Shown piece by piece: positions 1 to 9,278 of a DNA stretch of 64,000 nt. The translations under genes and the position numbers were made by a program. The stretch covers positions 1 to 64,000 of the forward strand of contig NZ_LZZM01000063.1 in the NCBI RefSeq assembly GCF_002006345.1. Reading direction: 5' to 3'. The stretch's first letter is position 1. Every line of letters begins with the position of its first letter. The notes beneath the pieces were generated by a model. It had not been told where the DNA came from, did not search any database, and was given only the letters and a program-made list of their open reading frames with translations. The DNA comes from Clostridium puniceum. GTDB taxonomy: Bacteria > Bacillota > Clostridia > Clostridiales > Clostridiaceae.

Positions 1-2
1 TC

Positions 3-104
3 TTTAAAAGTTTGGTTGGTATTAGAGTTGCTGTACAAAATTTCATTGAAACAATAAATAAAGTTCCTACACGAACAATAGACAGGCTATGTATTAAGAT
101 GTAG
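3..104 (+). CDS. C-terminal end of an unidentified protein (cut by window edge)
   Basis: A reading frame open from the left edge encodes about 33 residues ending in TIDRLCIKM before TAG. Its composition looks coding rather than random AT-rich sequence, but I do not recognise the family. It would be the only plus-strand gene before 14 kb and converges on the minus-strand trhP gene. Its last codons fall inside an inverted repeat (57-114), so it could be a degraded remnant. Low confidence. Confidence 0.3.
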   Translation, partial: FKSLVGIRVAVQNFIETINKVPTRTIDRLCIKM

Positions 105-114
105 AAACTTTATT
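57..114. terminator. Inverted repeat, possible bidirectional terminator
   Basis: Arms 57-70 and 101-114 are complementary at 13 of 14 positions (AATAAAGTTCCTAC against GTAGAAACTTTATT), with a loop of about 30 nt. It sits just downstream of trhP on the minus strand and at the end of the partial plus-strand frame. The long loop is unusual for an intrinsic terminator, so a mobile-element end is an alternative. Confidence 0.4.
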
Positions 115-157
115 AGAACTTATATATATATTTTTTTAATCTATAAAAACAATGAAA

Positions 158-1378
158 TTATTCTTTGTTTTTAATCAATAAATCCTTTGGTCTTAATGGT
201 AGATCAACTCTAACTTTATACATCATTTGTGCTCTAGCCGCTGATTCTATTGGAGTTCCATTGCTTTCTGTCATATCATGTAGAATTATTTCAAAATTAT
301 CTCCTTCTGGTCTTAAAACTTCTACCATATCTTCATTTAGCACTTTATTTTTTTGTTCAATAGTAGCTATCTTTGTTTCTTCATTATATTCTCTTACAAT
401 TCCAATTATATCGGCCTGTCTTATATATGCTGAATCTTCATAAACCTGCTCACCATTTTCTCCATAATAAAAACCTGTATGATATTGCCTATGACTTACT
501 CTATTTAAATTTTCCATCCATTTAGGATCAAATTTATAATTTTCAGGATCTTTCATATATGCATCTACAGCCTGTCTATATGATTTTACAACTGCTGCCA
601 CATAATATAAACTCTTCATTCTACCTTCAATTTTTAAAGAATATACTCCAGCATTAATAACATCTTCTATATGTTCAATCATACATAAATCCTTTGAATT
701 CATTATGTATGTTCCTTTTTCATCTTCATATATAGGATAATAATCATTAGGTCTTTTTTCTTCGACTAAATGGTAATTATATCTACATGCTTGAGCACAA
801 GCACCTCTATTGGCATCTCTTCCAGTCATATAATTAGAAAGCAGGCATCTCCCTGAATAACTTATACACATTGACCCATGAACAAACGCTTCAATTTCAC
901 ATTCTTCTGGTAAATTATCTCTCATTTCTTTAATTTCAGTTAAACTTAATTCTCTAGCCATAACTATTCTTTTAACACCTTGGTCATACCAAAACTTAGC
1001 TGATCTCCAGTTAACATTATTAGCTTGAGTACTTAAATGAATTTCTAAGTTTGGCGCAACTTCTCTAGCTGTTGCAATTATTGCTGGATCTGAGGCTATT
1101 ATTGCATCAACTCCTGTGTCACATAACTCTCTTATATAATCCTCAACACCATTTAAATCTACATTGTGAGGGAATACATTCATTGTTACATAAACTTTTC
1201 TATTCCTAGCATGAGCATATTCTACCCCCTCTTTTAATTGTTTATTTGTAAAATTATCAGCAAATGCTCTTAAATTAAGCTTACTTCCTCCAAGATATAC
1301 TGCATCTGCACCAAAATCTATTGCTATTTTAAGTTTATCTAAATTTCCTGCTGGTGCTAAAACTTCTGGTCTTATCAT
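158..1378 (-). CDS. trhP: U32 family protein, tRNA uridine-34 hydroxylation (TrhP type)
   Basis: A 406-residue U32 'peptidase' family protein. It opens with PEVLAPAGNLDKLKIAI and contains the family signature around EAFVHGSMCISYSGRCLLSNY, followed by cysteines in GACAQACRYNYHL. Proteins of this subfamily (E. coli YegQ/TrhP, B. subtilis YrrN/YrrO) perform prephenate-dependent 5-hydroxylation of wobble uridine in tRNA; proteolysis is not the established role. The gene follows the SAM-dependent methyltransferase gene by 6 nt, and TrmR methylates ho5U to mo5U, so the two genes would encode successive steps. The order mltG-trmR-trhP matches B. subtilis yrrL-yrrM-yrrN/O. Only one TrhP copy is present, against two in Bacillus. 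Function is inferred from family and context. Confidence 0.85.
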   Translation of the reverse strand: MIRPEVLAPAGNLDKLKIAIDFGADAVYLGGSKLNLRAFADNFTNKQLKEGVEYAHARNRKVYVTMNVFPHNVDLNGVEDYIRELCDTGVDAIIASDPAIIATAREVAPNLEIHLSTQANNVNWRSAKFWYDQGVKRIVMARELSLTEIKEMRDNLPEECEIEAFVHGSMCISYSGRCLLSNYMTGRDANRGACAQACRYNYHLVEEKRPNDYYPIYEDEKGTYIMNSKDLCMIEHIEDVINAGVYSLKIEGRMKSLYYVAAVVKSYRQAVDAYMKDPENYKFDPKWMENLNRVSHRQYHTGFYYGENGEQVYEDSAYIRQADIIGIVREYNEETKIATIEQKNKVLNEDMVEVLRPEGDNFEIILHDMTESNGTPIESAARAQMMYKVRVDLPLRPKDLLIKNKE

Positions 1379-1384
1379 TTTTAT

Positions 1385-2029
1385 TTACCTCCTCTTAGTA
1401 ACTGCAATTCCATCTCCCATAGGTATGACAGATGTAATTAAGTTTTTATCTTGAGTAACTAATTCCAAATAAGTTCTCATTCTTTTTACTATTGTTATTT
1501 TTCTTCTTTTAACTAATTCTTCTGATGCCACCATTCCTCTAAATAGAACATTATCAGCTACTATTATCCCCTCCTCCTTAAGTAATCTTAAACAGTGAGG
1601 CAAGAAATGGTTGTAATGCCCTTTTCCTGCATCCATGAAAATTAAATCAAATGGTTCATTTAACTTTTCTAGTACTTCTAAACAATCCCCTTGCTCAATC
1701 TTTATTTTATGGCTTAAATTAAACTTATTTAAATTCAAAGTAGCTAGTTCTATCATTTTTTCATCGCGTTCTATTGTTATAATCTCTGGTTCTGTTCCAG
1801 ACGCTTGATACATTAATATTGATGAAAAACCTACTGCTGTTCCAAGCTCTAATATTCTTTTAGGCTTCTTCATGCTAGTCATAAATTCAAGAAACACACC
1901 AGTTTCCTTTTGAACAATAGGAACGCCATTTCCTCTTGCAAAATCTTCTATTTCCTTTAAAATTCCTTCTCTATCATTAATTAAGCTTCTAATATATTCT
2001 TCCATATAATCATATGTAATCTCGCTCAT
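1385..2029 (-). CDS. trmR: SAM-dependent O-methyltransferase, tRNA ho5U methyltransferase (TrmR/YrrM type)
   Basis: A 214-residue class I methyltransferase of the Methyltransf_3 (COMT-like) family. It has the SAM-binding motif ILELGTAVGFSSI near residues 60-72, the acidic residue after strand beta 2 in IITIERDEK, and the metal/substrate motif DLIFMDAGKGHYNHF. The B. subtilis homologue YrrM/TrmR converts 5-hydroxyuridine at tRNA position 34 to 5-methoxyuridine. Its position between mltG and trhP supports this assignment over a generic catechol O-methyltransferase. An AGGAAATT-like ribosome binding site precedes the start. Confidence 0.85.
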   Translation of the reverse strand: MSEITYDYMEEYIRSLINDREGILKEIEDFARGNGVPIVQKETGVFLEFMTSMKKPKRILELGTAVGFSSILMYQASGTEPEIITIERDEKMIELATLNLNKFNLSHKIKIEQGDCLEVLEKLNEPFDLIFMDAGKGHYNHFLPHCLRLLKEEGIIVADNVLFRGMVASEELVKRRKITIVKRMRTYLELVTQDKNLITSVIPMGDGIAVTKRR

Positions 2030-2108
2030 GAATTTCCTCCATAATTCTAATATTATCTATTTTGTTAATTCTAACAATTATCCTTTCAATTTAATACAAA
2101 ATAGCAGA

Positions 2109-3134
2109 TTAATATCCTAATTCTTTTTTCTTATTTAAAAAGTCATCATAATTATTGGTAAAATAGTGAGAACTATCTGCTTGTAAAATATAATATAAGT
2201 AATCTGTCTTTTCTGGAAGTAATGCTGCTTTAATACTATCAGTTCCAGGGTTAGCTATAGGACCTATAGGCAGACCTTCATACTTATAAATATTATATGG
2301 TGAATTTATTTCTAAATGCTTATTCAGTACTACATCTACATGATACCCTAAAGCATAAATTACTGCTGCATCTATTTGAAGCTTCATATTTTTCTCTAAC
2401 CTATTATAAATAACTGATGAAATTAATGGTCTATCTTTTTGAACTTTAGCCTCTTTTTCTATCATCGAAGCTATAGTAATTATTTTTTCCACATCTTCAT
2501 CTTTTAAATCAACTTTGGATTCATCTTTCACTTGATCTAATATTTGTTCAAACCTATTTAGCATTATCTTAATTATATAATTTGCATCTGAACCCTTTTT
2601 TATAAAATATGTATCTGGATACAAAAACCCTTCTAAATTATATCTTTTTTTCTTATTGTCACCAATATATTTAGGTAATTCATAATTTTTAATTGCTTCT
2701 AAAAATTCTTTTTCTGAACAAAGCTCTTTTTCTTCTACAGCATTTGCTATTTCTTCTATTGAATATCCTTCTGGGATTGTTAGTTTTACTAAAGCTTTAT
2801 CACCAGATTGATTTTCTAAAGAACTTATTAAATTATCTAAGGTTGAATTAGCATCTATTTCATATACGCCTTCTCTTAATTTTATACTTCTTTTATCTAT
2901 GGCCAGATTTACTTTGAGCAAAAGTTTATTGAAAAGCTTATCTTCCTTATCTAATTTATTTAATATATCATAAAAACCTTCACCTTGTTTTACTTCAATC
3001 AAAATTGTATTCTCACCAGATTTCAACGGCTTCTCTATTGCTCTATTATAAGAAATCTCGAAAGCCAATATTATAACAAATATAAATAATACAGCTGTTA
3101 ATATTATTCTTTTAAAGCGCTTATATTGGTTCAT
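2109..3134 (-). CDS. mltG: Endolytic transglycosylase MltG
   Basis: A YceG/MltG family peptidoglycan lytic transglycosylase that cuts nascent glycan strands at the outer face of the membrane. It has an N-terminal transmembrane segment (about residues 8-28), a LysM-like region, and the catalytic block TIASMIEKEAKVQKDRPLI, whose glutamate is the expected catalytic residue, followed by NRLEKNMKLQIDAAVIYALG. The frame could open 13 codons earlier, but ATG at 3134 is preceded by AGGAGAACGTTT and gives a normal inside-positive N-terminus. It lies between typA and trmR; an inverted repeat just upstream separates it from typA, suggesting its own promoter or partial readthrough. Confidence 0.9.
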   Translation of the reverse strand: MNQYKRFKRIILTAVLFIFVIILAFEISYNRAIEKPLKSGENTILIEVKQGEGFYDILNKLDKEDKLFNKLLLKVNLAIDKRSIKLREGVYEIDANSTLDNLISSLENQSGDKALVKLTIPEGYSIEEIANAVEEKELCSEKEFLEAIKNYELPKYIGDNKKKRYNLEGFLYPDTYFIKKGSDANYIIKIMLNRFEQILDQVKDESKVDLKDEDVEKIITIASMIEKEAKVQKDRPLISSVIYNRLEKNMKLQIDAAVIYALGYHVDVVLNKHLEINSPYNIYKYEGLPIGPIANPGTDSIKAALLPEKTDYLYYILQADSSHYFTNNYDDFLNKKKELGY

Positions 3135-3150
3135 AAACGTTCTCCTAGAT

Positions 3151-3197
3151 ATAAATAAAAGTAAATAATCCAATACAGACTATTTACTTTTATTTAT
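3151..3197 (-). terminator. 17-bp perfect inverted repeat between typA and mltG
   Basis: Arms 3151-3167 and 3181-3197 are perfectly complementary over 17 bp with a 13-nt loop. The stem is almost entirely A/T. It lies 39 nt downstream of the typA stop and overlaps the leader of mltG, so it is either a weak typA terminator or an mRNA-end hairpin. Confidence 0.55.
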
Positions 3198-3235
3198 ATT
3201 TATTTTATTTAATATCTAAAATGTTTTTATTTCAA

Positions 3236-5062
3236 CTATTTTTTACTTCTGCTAATCATTCTTCTTCTTTCAGCACTATCTAATATTCTTTTTCTCATTC
3301 TTATATTTTTTGGTGTAACTTCCACTAATTCATCGCTATTTATAAACTCTAAACATTGTTCAAGTGACATTTCAATTGGTGGAGTTAATTTTAGCGCATC
3401 ATCAGCACCTGATGATCTTGTATTAGTAAGTTTCTTCATTTTGCATATATTAATTTCAAGATCTTCTGCTCTTGCAGAAACTCCAACAATCATACCACCA
3501 TAAACTGGAACACCAGCACCTATGAATAATTGTCCTCTTTCTTGAGCATTATATAATCCATACGCTATTGAATCTCCCGCCTCAAATGAAACTATTGATC
3601 CTCTGCTTCTTCCTGGAATTTCACCTTTGTATTTTTCATATGAATGGAATACGTGATTCATAATTCCATTCCCCTTTGTATCAGTCATGAATTCATTTCT
3701 AAATCCAATAAGACCTCTAGCTGGAACTGTAAATTCTAATCTTGTATATCCATTTACTGCTGATGTCATATTAACCATTTCAGCTTTTCTAGGCCCTAAC
3801 TTTTCCATAACAGGTCCCATAAATTCTTCTGGAACATCAATTGTTAAATATTCAATTGGTTCTTCTTTATGACCATTTTCTTCTCTAAATATAACATTAG
3901 CTTTTGAAACTTGGAATTCATATCCTTCTCTTCTCATTGTTTCAATAAGAACTGAAAGATGAAGCTCTCCTCTTCCTGCAACTTCAAAGCAATCTGGAGT
4001 AATTTCTCTTACTCTTAAACTTACATTTGTTTCAAGTTCTTTCATTAATCTATCTCTTAAATGTCTTGATGTTACAAAATCACCTTCTTGACCTGCAAAT
4101 GGTGAATCATTAACCATGAAGTTCATGTTTAATGTTGGCTCATCTATTTCAAGAAATGGTAATGCTTCTGGTGCTGATGAATCGGCTATAGTTTCACCTA
4201 TATTAGCATCAAGAACACCACTTACTGCAACTATATCTCCCATTCCAGCTTCTTCTGTTTCTTCTCTCTTTAATCCATTGTATGTGAATAAGCTAGTTAT
4301 TTTATAATTAGCACTTGATCCATCAGTTTTTAATAAAGTAACTGATTGATTTCTTTTTACTTTACCTCTATGAATCTTACCTATTGCAATTTTCCCAACA
4401 TATTCATTTGTATCTAATGTACTAACTAACATTTGAAGTGGTTCATCCATATAACCTTCTGGTGGTGCAACATATTTTATTATTGTCTCAAATATAGGTT
4501 GCATATCAATATTTGTATCTTCTACATTATATCTTGCAAAACCTTCTCTAGCTGATGCATAAATAATTTGGAAATCTAATTGTTCATCATTGGCACCAAG
4601 TTCTACAAATAAGTCAAAAACTTCATCAATAACTTCTACAGGTCTTGCATCTGGTTTATCTATCTTATTAACTACAACTATTGGTTTTAATCCTAATTCC
4701 AATGATTTCTTTAAAACGAATTTAGTTTGTGGCATTGGCCCTTCATAAGAGTCAACAACAAGTAAAACCGAATCAACCATCTTAAGTACACGTTCAACTT
4801 CTCCACCGAAATCAGCATGTCCTGGAGTATCTACTATGTTAATTTTTATACCATCATGGATTACTGCAGTGTTTTTTGAAAGAATTGTAATTCCTCTTTC
4901 TTTTTCTAAATCATTTGAATCCATTACTCTTTCTTCTACTTTTTCATTACTTCTAAATACATGACTTTGTTTAAATAAAGCATCTACTAAAGTAGTCTTC
5001 CCATGATCAACGTGGGCAATAATAGCAATATTTCTTATATCTTCTCTTTTTGTTAATTCCAT
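3236..5062 (-). CDS. typA: Ribosome-associated GTPase TypA/BipA
   Basis: A 608-residue translational GTPase of normal family length. The G domain shows the P-loop AHVDHGKTT (residues 16-24), [11 protein letters not shown] and NKIDKPDAR. Domain II, the EF-G-like domains III/V and the TypA-specific C-terminal domain follow ([25 protein letters not shown], then [20 protein letters not shown]). TypA binds the ribosome and acts in ribosome assembly and stress growth. ATG at 5062 is preceded by GGAGGAATAAAAGA. The gene ends in TAG, which shows that TAG is an ordinary stop codon here. Confidence 0.97.
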   Translation of the reverse strand: MELTKREDIRNIAIIAHVDHGKTTLVDALFKQSHVFRSNEKVEERVMDSNDLEKERGITILSKNTAVIHDGIKINIVDTPGHADFGGEVERVLKMVDSVLLVVDSYEGPMPQTKFVLKKSLELGLKPIVVVNKIDKPDARPVEVIDEVFDLFVELGANDEQLDFQIIYASAREGFARYNVEDTNIDMQPIFETIIKYVAPPEGYMDEPLQMLVSTLDTNEYVGKIAIGKIHRGKVKRNQSVTLLKTDGSSANYKITSLFTYNGLKREETEEAGMGDIVAVSGVLDANIGETIADSSAPEALPFLEIDEPTLNMNFMVNDSPFAGQEGDFVTSRHLRDRLMKELETNVSLRVREITPDCFEVAGRGELHLSVLIETMRREGYEFQVSKANVIFREENGHKEEPIEYLTIDVPEEFMGPVMEKLGPRKAEMVNMTSAVNGYTRLEFTVPARGLIGFRNEFMTDTKGNGIMNHVFHSYEKYKGEIPGRSRGSIVSFEAGDSIAYGLYNAQERGQLFIGAGVPVYGGMIVGVSARAEDLEINICKMKKLTNTRSSGADDALKLTPPIEMSLEQCLEFINSDELVEVTPKNIRMRKRILDSAERRRMISRSKK

Positions 5063-5436
5063 TCTTTTATTCCTCCAAACAGCATTAAACTGCGAATTTT
5101 TCTTTTTAGTAGTTTGTCTTTAGTTATGTATATAAATAAGTAAAAATTTAAGTATATATTGTAAATAATTTCTTATTAAATTCTATTTTAGAAAAGCATA
5201 TTTCTTACTACATAAACTTAATAACTTCACCCATAGATTAATGTAAACCTATAACTGTTTTTTCCAAAAAGAAAATTGGATACTTAAAGTATCCAATTTC
5301 CTACACAACTATCTTAAATTTTACTCTTTCCATCAAAAAAAGTCAACCCCATTAAAACTTATATTATAAATTTTAATATTTCAAAAATTATTAAAATCCA
5401 TTTTCTGATTCAAACGTCAATTTTGCTTCAAATATT
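5063..5436. other. Intergenic region between rnj and typA
   Basis: This 374-bp AT-rich stretch contains the terminator at 5273-5299 and the leader of typA. I see no further gene, repeat or riboswitch in it. Confidence 0.6.
5273..5299 (-). terminator. Intrinsic terminator downstream of rnj
   Basis: The stem AAATTGGATAC pairs with GTATCCAATTT (11 bp) around a 5-nt TTAAA loop. The minus-strand copy is followed by TTCTTTTTGG. It ends the rnj transcript before typA. Confidence 0.7.
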
Positions 5437-7104
5437 TTAAAACTCCATAATTATTGGTAATATCATAGGTTTTCTCTTAGTCTTTTCATAAAGGAATTCT
5501 CTAAGTTCATCCCTCATTTTAGACTTTAATGTTGCCCAATCAGTGATTTGTCTTTCTTCGCAATCTCTAAGTACTGCCTTAACAATATCTCTTGCTTCAT
5601 CCATAAGACCTTCTGATTCTCTTACATATACAAAACCTCTTGAAATTATATCCGGACCAGATACAACTCTGCCAGATTGCTTCTCTATTGTAACTACAAT
5701 TGTTAAAATACCATCTTGCGATAGATGTTTTCTATCTCTCAAAACTATATTTCCTACATCTCCAACACCAAGTCCATCAACAAAAACTTGCCCAGCCACA
5801 GCTGTACCACTTTTTTTAATGTAATTTCTTGCAATTTCAATTATATCTCCATTTTCAGGTATAATTAAATTTTTTTCTGGCAGACCAAGTTCCACTGCTA
5901 ATTCACCATGCTTTTTCAAATGTCTATACTCACCATGAACTGGTATAAAAAACCTTGGTTTAACCAGTGCTTGCATTAATTTTAATTCTTCTTGACATGC
6001 ATGCCCTGAAACATGAATCTTTTCAATAGAATCATATATCACTTCTGCACCCTTTTTAAACAGTTGATTAACTACTTTTGAAACCAATTTTTCATTTCCA
6101 GGAATTGGTGTTGCCGAAATAATAACAGTATCTCCAGGCACAACATTAATCTTCCTATGTTCTGAAGTCGCCATTCTTGCAAGTGCAGACATTGGTTCTC
6201 CTTGACTTCCAGTTGTTATTATTACAACCTTTTCATTGGGATATTTTGAAATCTGATCTACTGGTATAAGTACCTCATTTTCAAAATTAAGATATCCAAG
6301 TTCTGCTGCTACTTGAACAATATTTTCCATACTACGTCCAGATACAGCTACTTTTTTATCATACGCCTGTGCTGCTGTAATAATTTGTTGAATTCTATGA
6401 ATGTTAGATGCAAATGTAGCAACTATTATTCTTCCTTTAGCTTTACCAAACAGCCTTAAGAAGGTTTCTCCAACAACTCTTTCTGTCATAGTATATCCAG
6501 CTCTTTCAACATTAGTTGAATCTGCCATCATTACTAAAACTCCTTTTCTACCTAATTCCGCTAATCTTCCAAAATCCATCATTTCCCCATCAATTGGTGT
6601 ATAATCAATTTTAAAATCTCCTGTATGCAGCACTACTCCAAGTGGTGTATGAATAGCAATTGCAACGGAATCTGCAATAGAATGGTTTGTCTTTATAAAT
6701 TCTACCGAAACGCTCTCTAATTTAATAATATCTTTTGGTTTTACTCTCATCAATTCTGTTGATGCTAACAACCCATGTTCTTTTAATTTCGTCTCAACTA
6801 TACCAATAGTAAGCTTAGTACCATAAACTGGAACATTTAATTGTTTCAATATATATGGTAGTGCCCCTATATGGTCTTCATGTCCGTGAGTTAAAAATAT
6901 TCCCTTAATCTTTTCGGCATTTTTAATTAGATATGAAATATCAGGTATTACAATATCTATTCCAAACATATCGTCATCTGGAAATTTTAATCCACAGTCT
7001 ATTACTATAATATCTTCCTTATATTCAATAGCTGTTATGTTTTTTCCAATTTCATTTATGCCGCCAAGAGGAATTATTTTTATTTTCGCTCTTTCATTTT
7101 TCAT
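5437..7104 (-). CDS. rnj: Ribonuclease J
   Basis: A 555-residue metallo-beta-lactamase/beta-CASP ribonuclease, involved in mRNA decay and rRNA 5' maturation with 5'-exo and endonuclease activity. The zinc motif THGHEDHIGALP lies at residues 72-83. HTGDFKIDY, the beta-CASP part (ADSTNVERAGYTMTE), SGHACQEEL and IPVHGEYRHLKKH follow, with the family C-terminal domain after about residue 450. ATG at 7104 is chosen over an in-frame start 12 codons upstream because GGAGGGGAAAT lies directly in front of it. Whether it is the J1 or J2 orthologue cannot be settled from sequence alone. Confidence 0.95.
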   Translation of the reverse strand: MKNERAKIKIIPLGGINEIGKNITAIEYKEDIIVIDCGLKFPDDDMFGIDIVIPDISYLIKNAEKIKGIFLTHGHEDHIGALPYILKQLNVPVYGTKLTIGIVETKLKEHGLLASTELMRVKPKDIIKLESVSVEFIKTNHSIADSVAIAIHTPLGVVLHTGDFKIDYTPIDGEMMDFGRLAELGRKGVLVMMADSTNVERAGYTMTERVVGETFLRLFGKAKGRIIVATFASNIHRIQQIITAAQAYDKKVAVSGRSMENIVQVAAELGYLNFENEVLIPVDQISKYPNEKVVIITTGSQGEPMSALARMATSEHRKINVVPGDTVIISATPIPGNEKLVSKVVNQLFKKGAEVIYDSIEKIHVSGHACQEELKLMQALVKPRFFIPVHGEYRHLKKHGELAVELGLPEKNLIIPENGDIIEIARNYIKKSGTAVAGQVFVDGLGVGDVGNIVLRDRKHLSQDGILTIVVTIEKQSGRVVSGPDIISRGFVYVRESEGLMDEARDIVKAVLRDCEERQITDWATLKSKMRDELREFLYEKTKRKPMILPIIMEF

Positions 7105-7166
7105 ATTTCCCCTCCTTTTTCTAGTATCATTTATAAACAAAGGCTCTTTCTTTATAAAGACACCTT

Positions 7167-7631
7167 TTATTCATCATTAAGTTTTTTTTGACAATCATCA
7201 CATATTCCATAAAATTTTAAACTATGATCTAAAATTTTAAACTTATATTTCTTTTCAATACTCGCTTCAAGTTCTTCTAATAAATCATCCTGAACTTCTG
7301 AAACACTACTACAGATATTGCAAACAAGATGATGATGTCGATGTGCTTCATTAGAATGTACTATTTCATATCTGCTACACCCATCATTTAAATCAAGCCT
7401 AGATATAACTCCTAATTCTTCCAATACAAGAATAGTTCTATATACTGTTGCTAATCCAATTTCTGGGCAGTCTTTTTTTACTTTATCATATATTTCTTCT
7501 GCTGTTAGATGTTGACCTTCATTTTCAATAATCGTGTCCACTATGGATCTTCTCTGTGGAGTTAATTTATAACCTTTTTTTTTCAATTCTTCTTTCAAGG
7601 CATTCATATCAACCAAATTCGATTTATCCAT
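7167..7631 (-). CDS. Fur-family metalloregulator
   Basis: A 154-residue Fur-superfamily repressor. The winged-helix half carries YKLTPQRRSIVDTI and PEIGLATVYRTILVLEELG. The dimerisation half has the metal-site histidines HRHHHLVC and two CxxC pairs (CNIC, CDDC) for structural zinc. It could be Fur, PerR or Zur; PerR- or Fur-like roles are most common in clostridia and the motifs do not decide it. ATG at 7631 is preceded by GAGGTGTTATGT; the in-frame start seven codons upstream has no ribosome binding site. It lies between DUF1292 and rnj, a conserved clostridial neighbourhood. Confidence 0.9.
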   Translation of the reverse strand: MDKSNLVDMNALKEELKKKGYKLTPQRRSIVDTIIENEGQHLTAEEIYDKVKKDCPEIGLATVYRTILVLEELGVISRLDLNDGCSRYEIVHSNEAHRHHHLVCNICSSVSEVQDDLLEELEASIEKKYKFKILDHSLKFYGICDDCQKKLNDE

Positions 7632-7728
7632 ACATAACACCTCACTTTTCATATTAAATTTATAATTAATGTAAATTATCTTTCTTTATTTTAAAATAAA
7701 ATCCACTAAAAATAGCCATTACAGACTG

Positions 7729-8004
7729 TTATTCATCTAAGCCATCTTCATCCATAAGAGTTTCATAAGTTTCTAATACCATTTCAAATTCTTCATCTTC
7801 ATCTTCTAATGCAATGAATATTTCGCTTCCATCCTCATCCTTAAAGATTTTAAATGCATATGCTTCATCACTTTCTTCAAAAGCAGGTGTTGCAACAATA
7901 TATTGTCCTTTTAATTTTTCTATTTCAAAGTATATAATAACCTCAAACTTAACATCATTTCCATTTTCATCTGGTATATATACGTATTTTGCATCCTTAT
8001 CCAT
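7729..8004 (-). CDS. DUF1292 family acidic protein
   Basis: A 91-residue, strongly acidic protein (ISGSEIF-like core then IALEDEDEEFEMVLETYETLMDEDG) of the DUF1292/UPF0473 family. In Firmicutes it is usually encoded next to ireB and ruvX, as here. No biochemical function is established. ATG at 8004 is eight nt from AGG; the ATG six nt further upstream is too close to it. The gene is separated from ruvX by an unusually long 415-bp spacer. Confidence 0.8.
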   Translation of the reverse strand: MDKDAKYVYIPDENGNDVKFEVIIYFEIEKLKGQYIVATPAFEESDEAYAFKIFKDEDGSEIFIALEDEDEEFEMVLETYETLMDEDGLDE

Positions 8005-8010
8005 AAACAT

Positions 8011-8419
8011 ATCCTTTCTTTCTTTTATTTTTTATTTAAGCGTATGAAAGAAAATAACAAGCCATAATGCATATATATTAAATGTGAAATAAGTAAGTAT
8101 ATTTATGTCATAGTTCACAATTAGCCCACATGCTGGTATAAACTGAAAAACAAAAGTGATGCTCCCAAAATAAAAAACAAAATTTTACATTTAATTCTTC
8201 GAACTTTCTCTACGAGCACTTTACATTTGTGTTCTCAAACTTTAACACAGTGAAATTTATAATTTTGTGTGATTACTTATTAATCAAGTGCACACGTAAA
8301 TACTTCCTTGTTAACACAAAATAGATTAGTTTGTTGACTTATTATTTTCTCAAATATTCATTGATTAAAGCATATTTAAATTTTATAAAAACTACTTATA
8401 AAATCCAATAATTATTATC
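8011..8419. other. Intergenic region between DUF1292 gene and ruvX
   Basis: About 400 bp without a convincing reading frame on either strand. Short locally self-complementary patches occur around 8215-8265 (TTTGTGTTCTCAAAC..., CACAGTG...TTTTGTGTG), but I could not build a convincing conserved RNA or terminator from them. It may hold the promoter for DUF1292 and fur. Confidence 0.4.
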
Positions 8420-8833
8420 TTATCTTGAAATCATATCCAAATATCCTTGAAGAATATAAGTTGACGCTACTTTATCAACTATTTTTTTCCTTTTGCTTCT
8501 TGATAAATCAGCTTCAAGCATTGCCTTATGCGCAGCAACAGTAGTTAATCGCTCATCCCAAAATTTTATTTCAATTTTAAGTTCTTCTTCTATTAACTTC
8601 CCAAAAGCCATTATAATTTCTCCTGATGAACCTATTGTTCCATTCATATTCTTTGGAAGTCCAATTACTATAACTTCTGCATTGTATTCATCACGAATTT
8701 TTTTGATTTCTTCTATGTCTTTTCCTCTGTTAGTTCTTCTTATTGTAGTTATCCCTTGAGCTGTATATCCCAGTGGATCACTTACTGCGACACCTATAGT
8801 TTTTGAACCTACATCTAATCCCAATATTCTCAA
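8420..8833 (-). CDS. ruvX: Holliday junction resolvase-like nuclease RuvX/YqgF
   Basis: A 137-residue RNase H-fold protein. It has the first catalytic aspartate in [19 protein letters not shown], then [13 protein letters not shown], and [14 protein letters not shown] with conserved acidic residues. YqgF/RuvX is implicated in 16S rRNA 3'-end processing and formally named a Holliday junction resolvase. It sits directly downstream of ireB, as in most Firmicutes, with a terminator-like hairpin between them. Confidence 0.92.
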   Translation of the reverse strand: MRILGLDVGSKTIGVAVSDPLGYTAQGITTIRRTNRGKDIEEIKKIRDEYNAEVIVIGLPKNMNGTIGSSGEIIMAFGKLIEEELKIEIKFWDERLTTVAAHKAMLEADLSRSKRKKIVDKVASTYILQGYLDMISR

Positions 8834-8856
8834 ATTTCAGCACCTCTTAAAAAATA

Positions 8857-8883
8857 AGAGTGCCCGTTATAAACGGGCACTCT
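8857..8883 (-). terminator. GC-rich intrinsic terminator between ireB and ruvX
   Basis: A 12-bp perfect stem (AGAGTGCCCGTT / AACGGGCACTCT) with a 3-nt loop abuts the ireB stop codon. It is followed on the minus strand by TATTTTTTAAG. It should reduce readthrough from ireB into ruvX. Confidence 0.85.
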
Positions 8884-9141
8884 CTACTTTATCTCTAAAT
8901 AAGACTTTATAACTTCTTCTAGTATGTCATCTCTTTCGAGTTTTCTTACTAAAGCTCTTGCTCCGTTGTAATTAGTGATGTAAGTAGGGTCTCCTGAAAT
9001 CAAATATCCAACTAACTGATTTATAGGATTATATCCTTTTTCTTGTAAAGAATTATAAACCTCTGTTAATATTGTCTTTGTAAGAGCTTCTTTATTCTTA
9101 CTTAAATCAAATTGCATTGTATGTTCAATATTATTACTCAT
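8884..9141 (-). CDS. ireB: IreB family regulatory phosphoprotein (UPF0297/YrzL)
   Basis: An 85-residue protein of the DUF965/UPF0297 family: MQFDLSKNKEALTKTILTEV then GYNPINQLVGYLISGDPTYITNYNGARALVRKLERDDIL. In Enterococcus, IreB is a substrate of the PASTA kinase IreK and modulates cephalosporin resistance. ATG at 9141 fits the family N-terminus (MSNNIEHTMQFD). The purine-rich GGGGGGTGA lies about 19 nt upstream, with a 5-bp hairpin between the two (see separate entry). It forms the conserved alaS-ireB-ruvX order. Confidence 0.9.
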   Translation of the reverse strand: MSNNIEHTMQFDLSKNKEALTKTILTEVYNSLQEKGYNPINQLVGYLISGDPTYITNYNGARALVRKLERDDILEEVIKSYLEIK

Positions 9142-9146
9142 AGCAC

Positions 9147-9171
9147 GTTGCTTACGCAACTCACCCCCCTT
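9147..9171 (-). promoter_or_regulatory. Hairpin between Shine-Dalgarno and ireB start
   Basis: In the mRNA, AAGGGGGGTGA is followed by GUUGC-GUAA-GCAAC, a 5-bp stem capped by a GNRA tetraloop, then GUGCU and the AUG. Folding would shorten the linear spacing of about 19 nt to a usable distance. The alternative is initiation at UUG (9160-9158), but that is only one nt from the GGTGA sequence. Confidence 0.5.
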
Positions 9172-9278
9172 AATCATTGTCTAAGGAAACGATATCCATA
9201 TTTATTATTTACTTAATTTTTTAAATATATTCGCATAATTTATATTTAGATTATAACCTATTTTTTATAAAAAGTATA

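Noticed and set aside
5543..5824. 93-codon plus-strand frame inside the RNase J gene
   Set aside because: Antisense shadow of rnj with a Ser/Pro-rich, non-protein-like composition.
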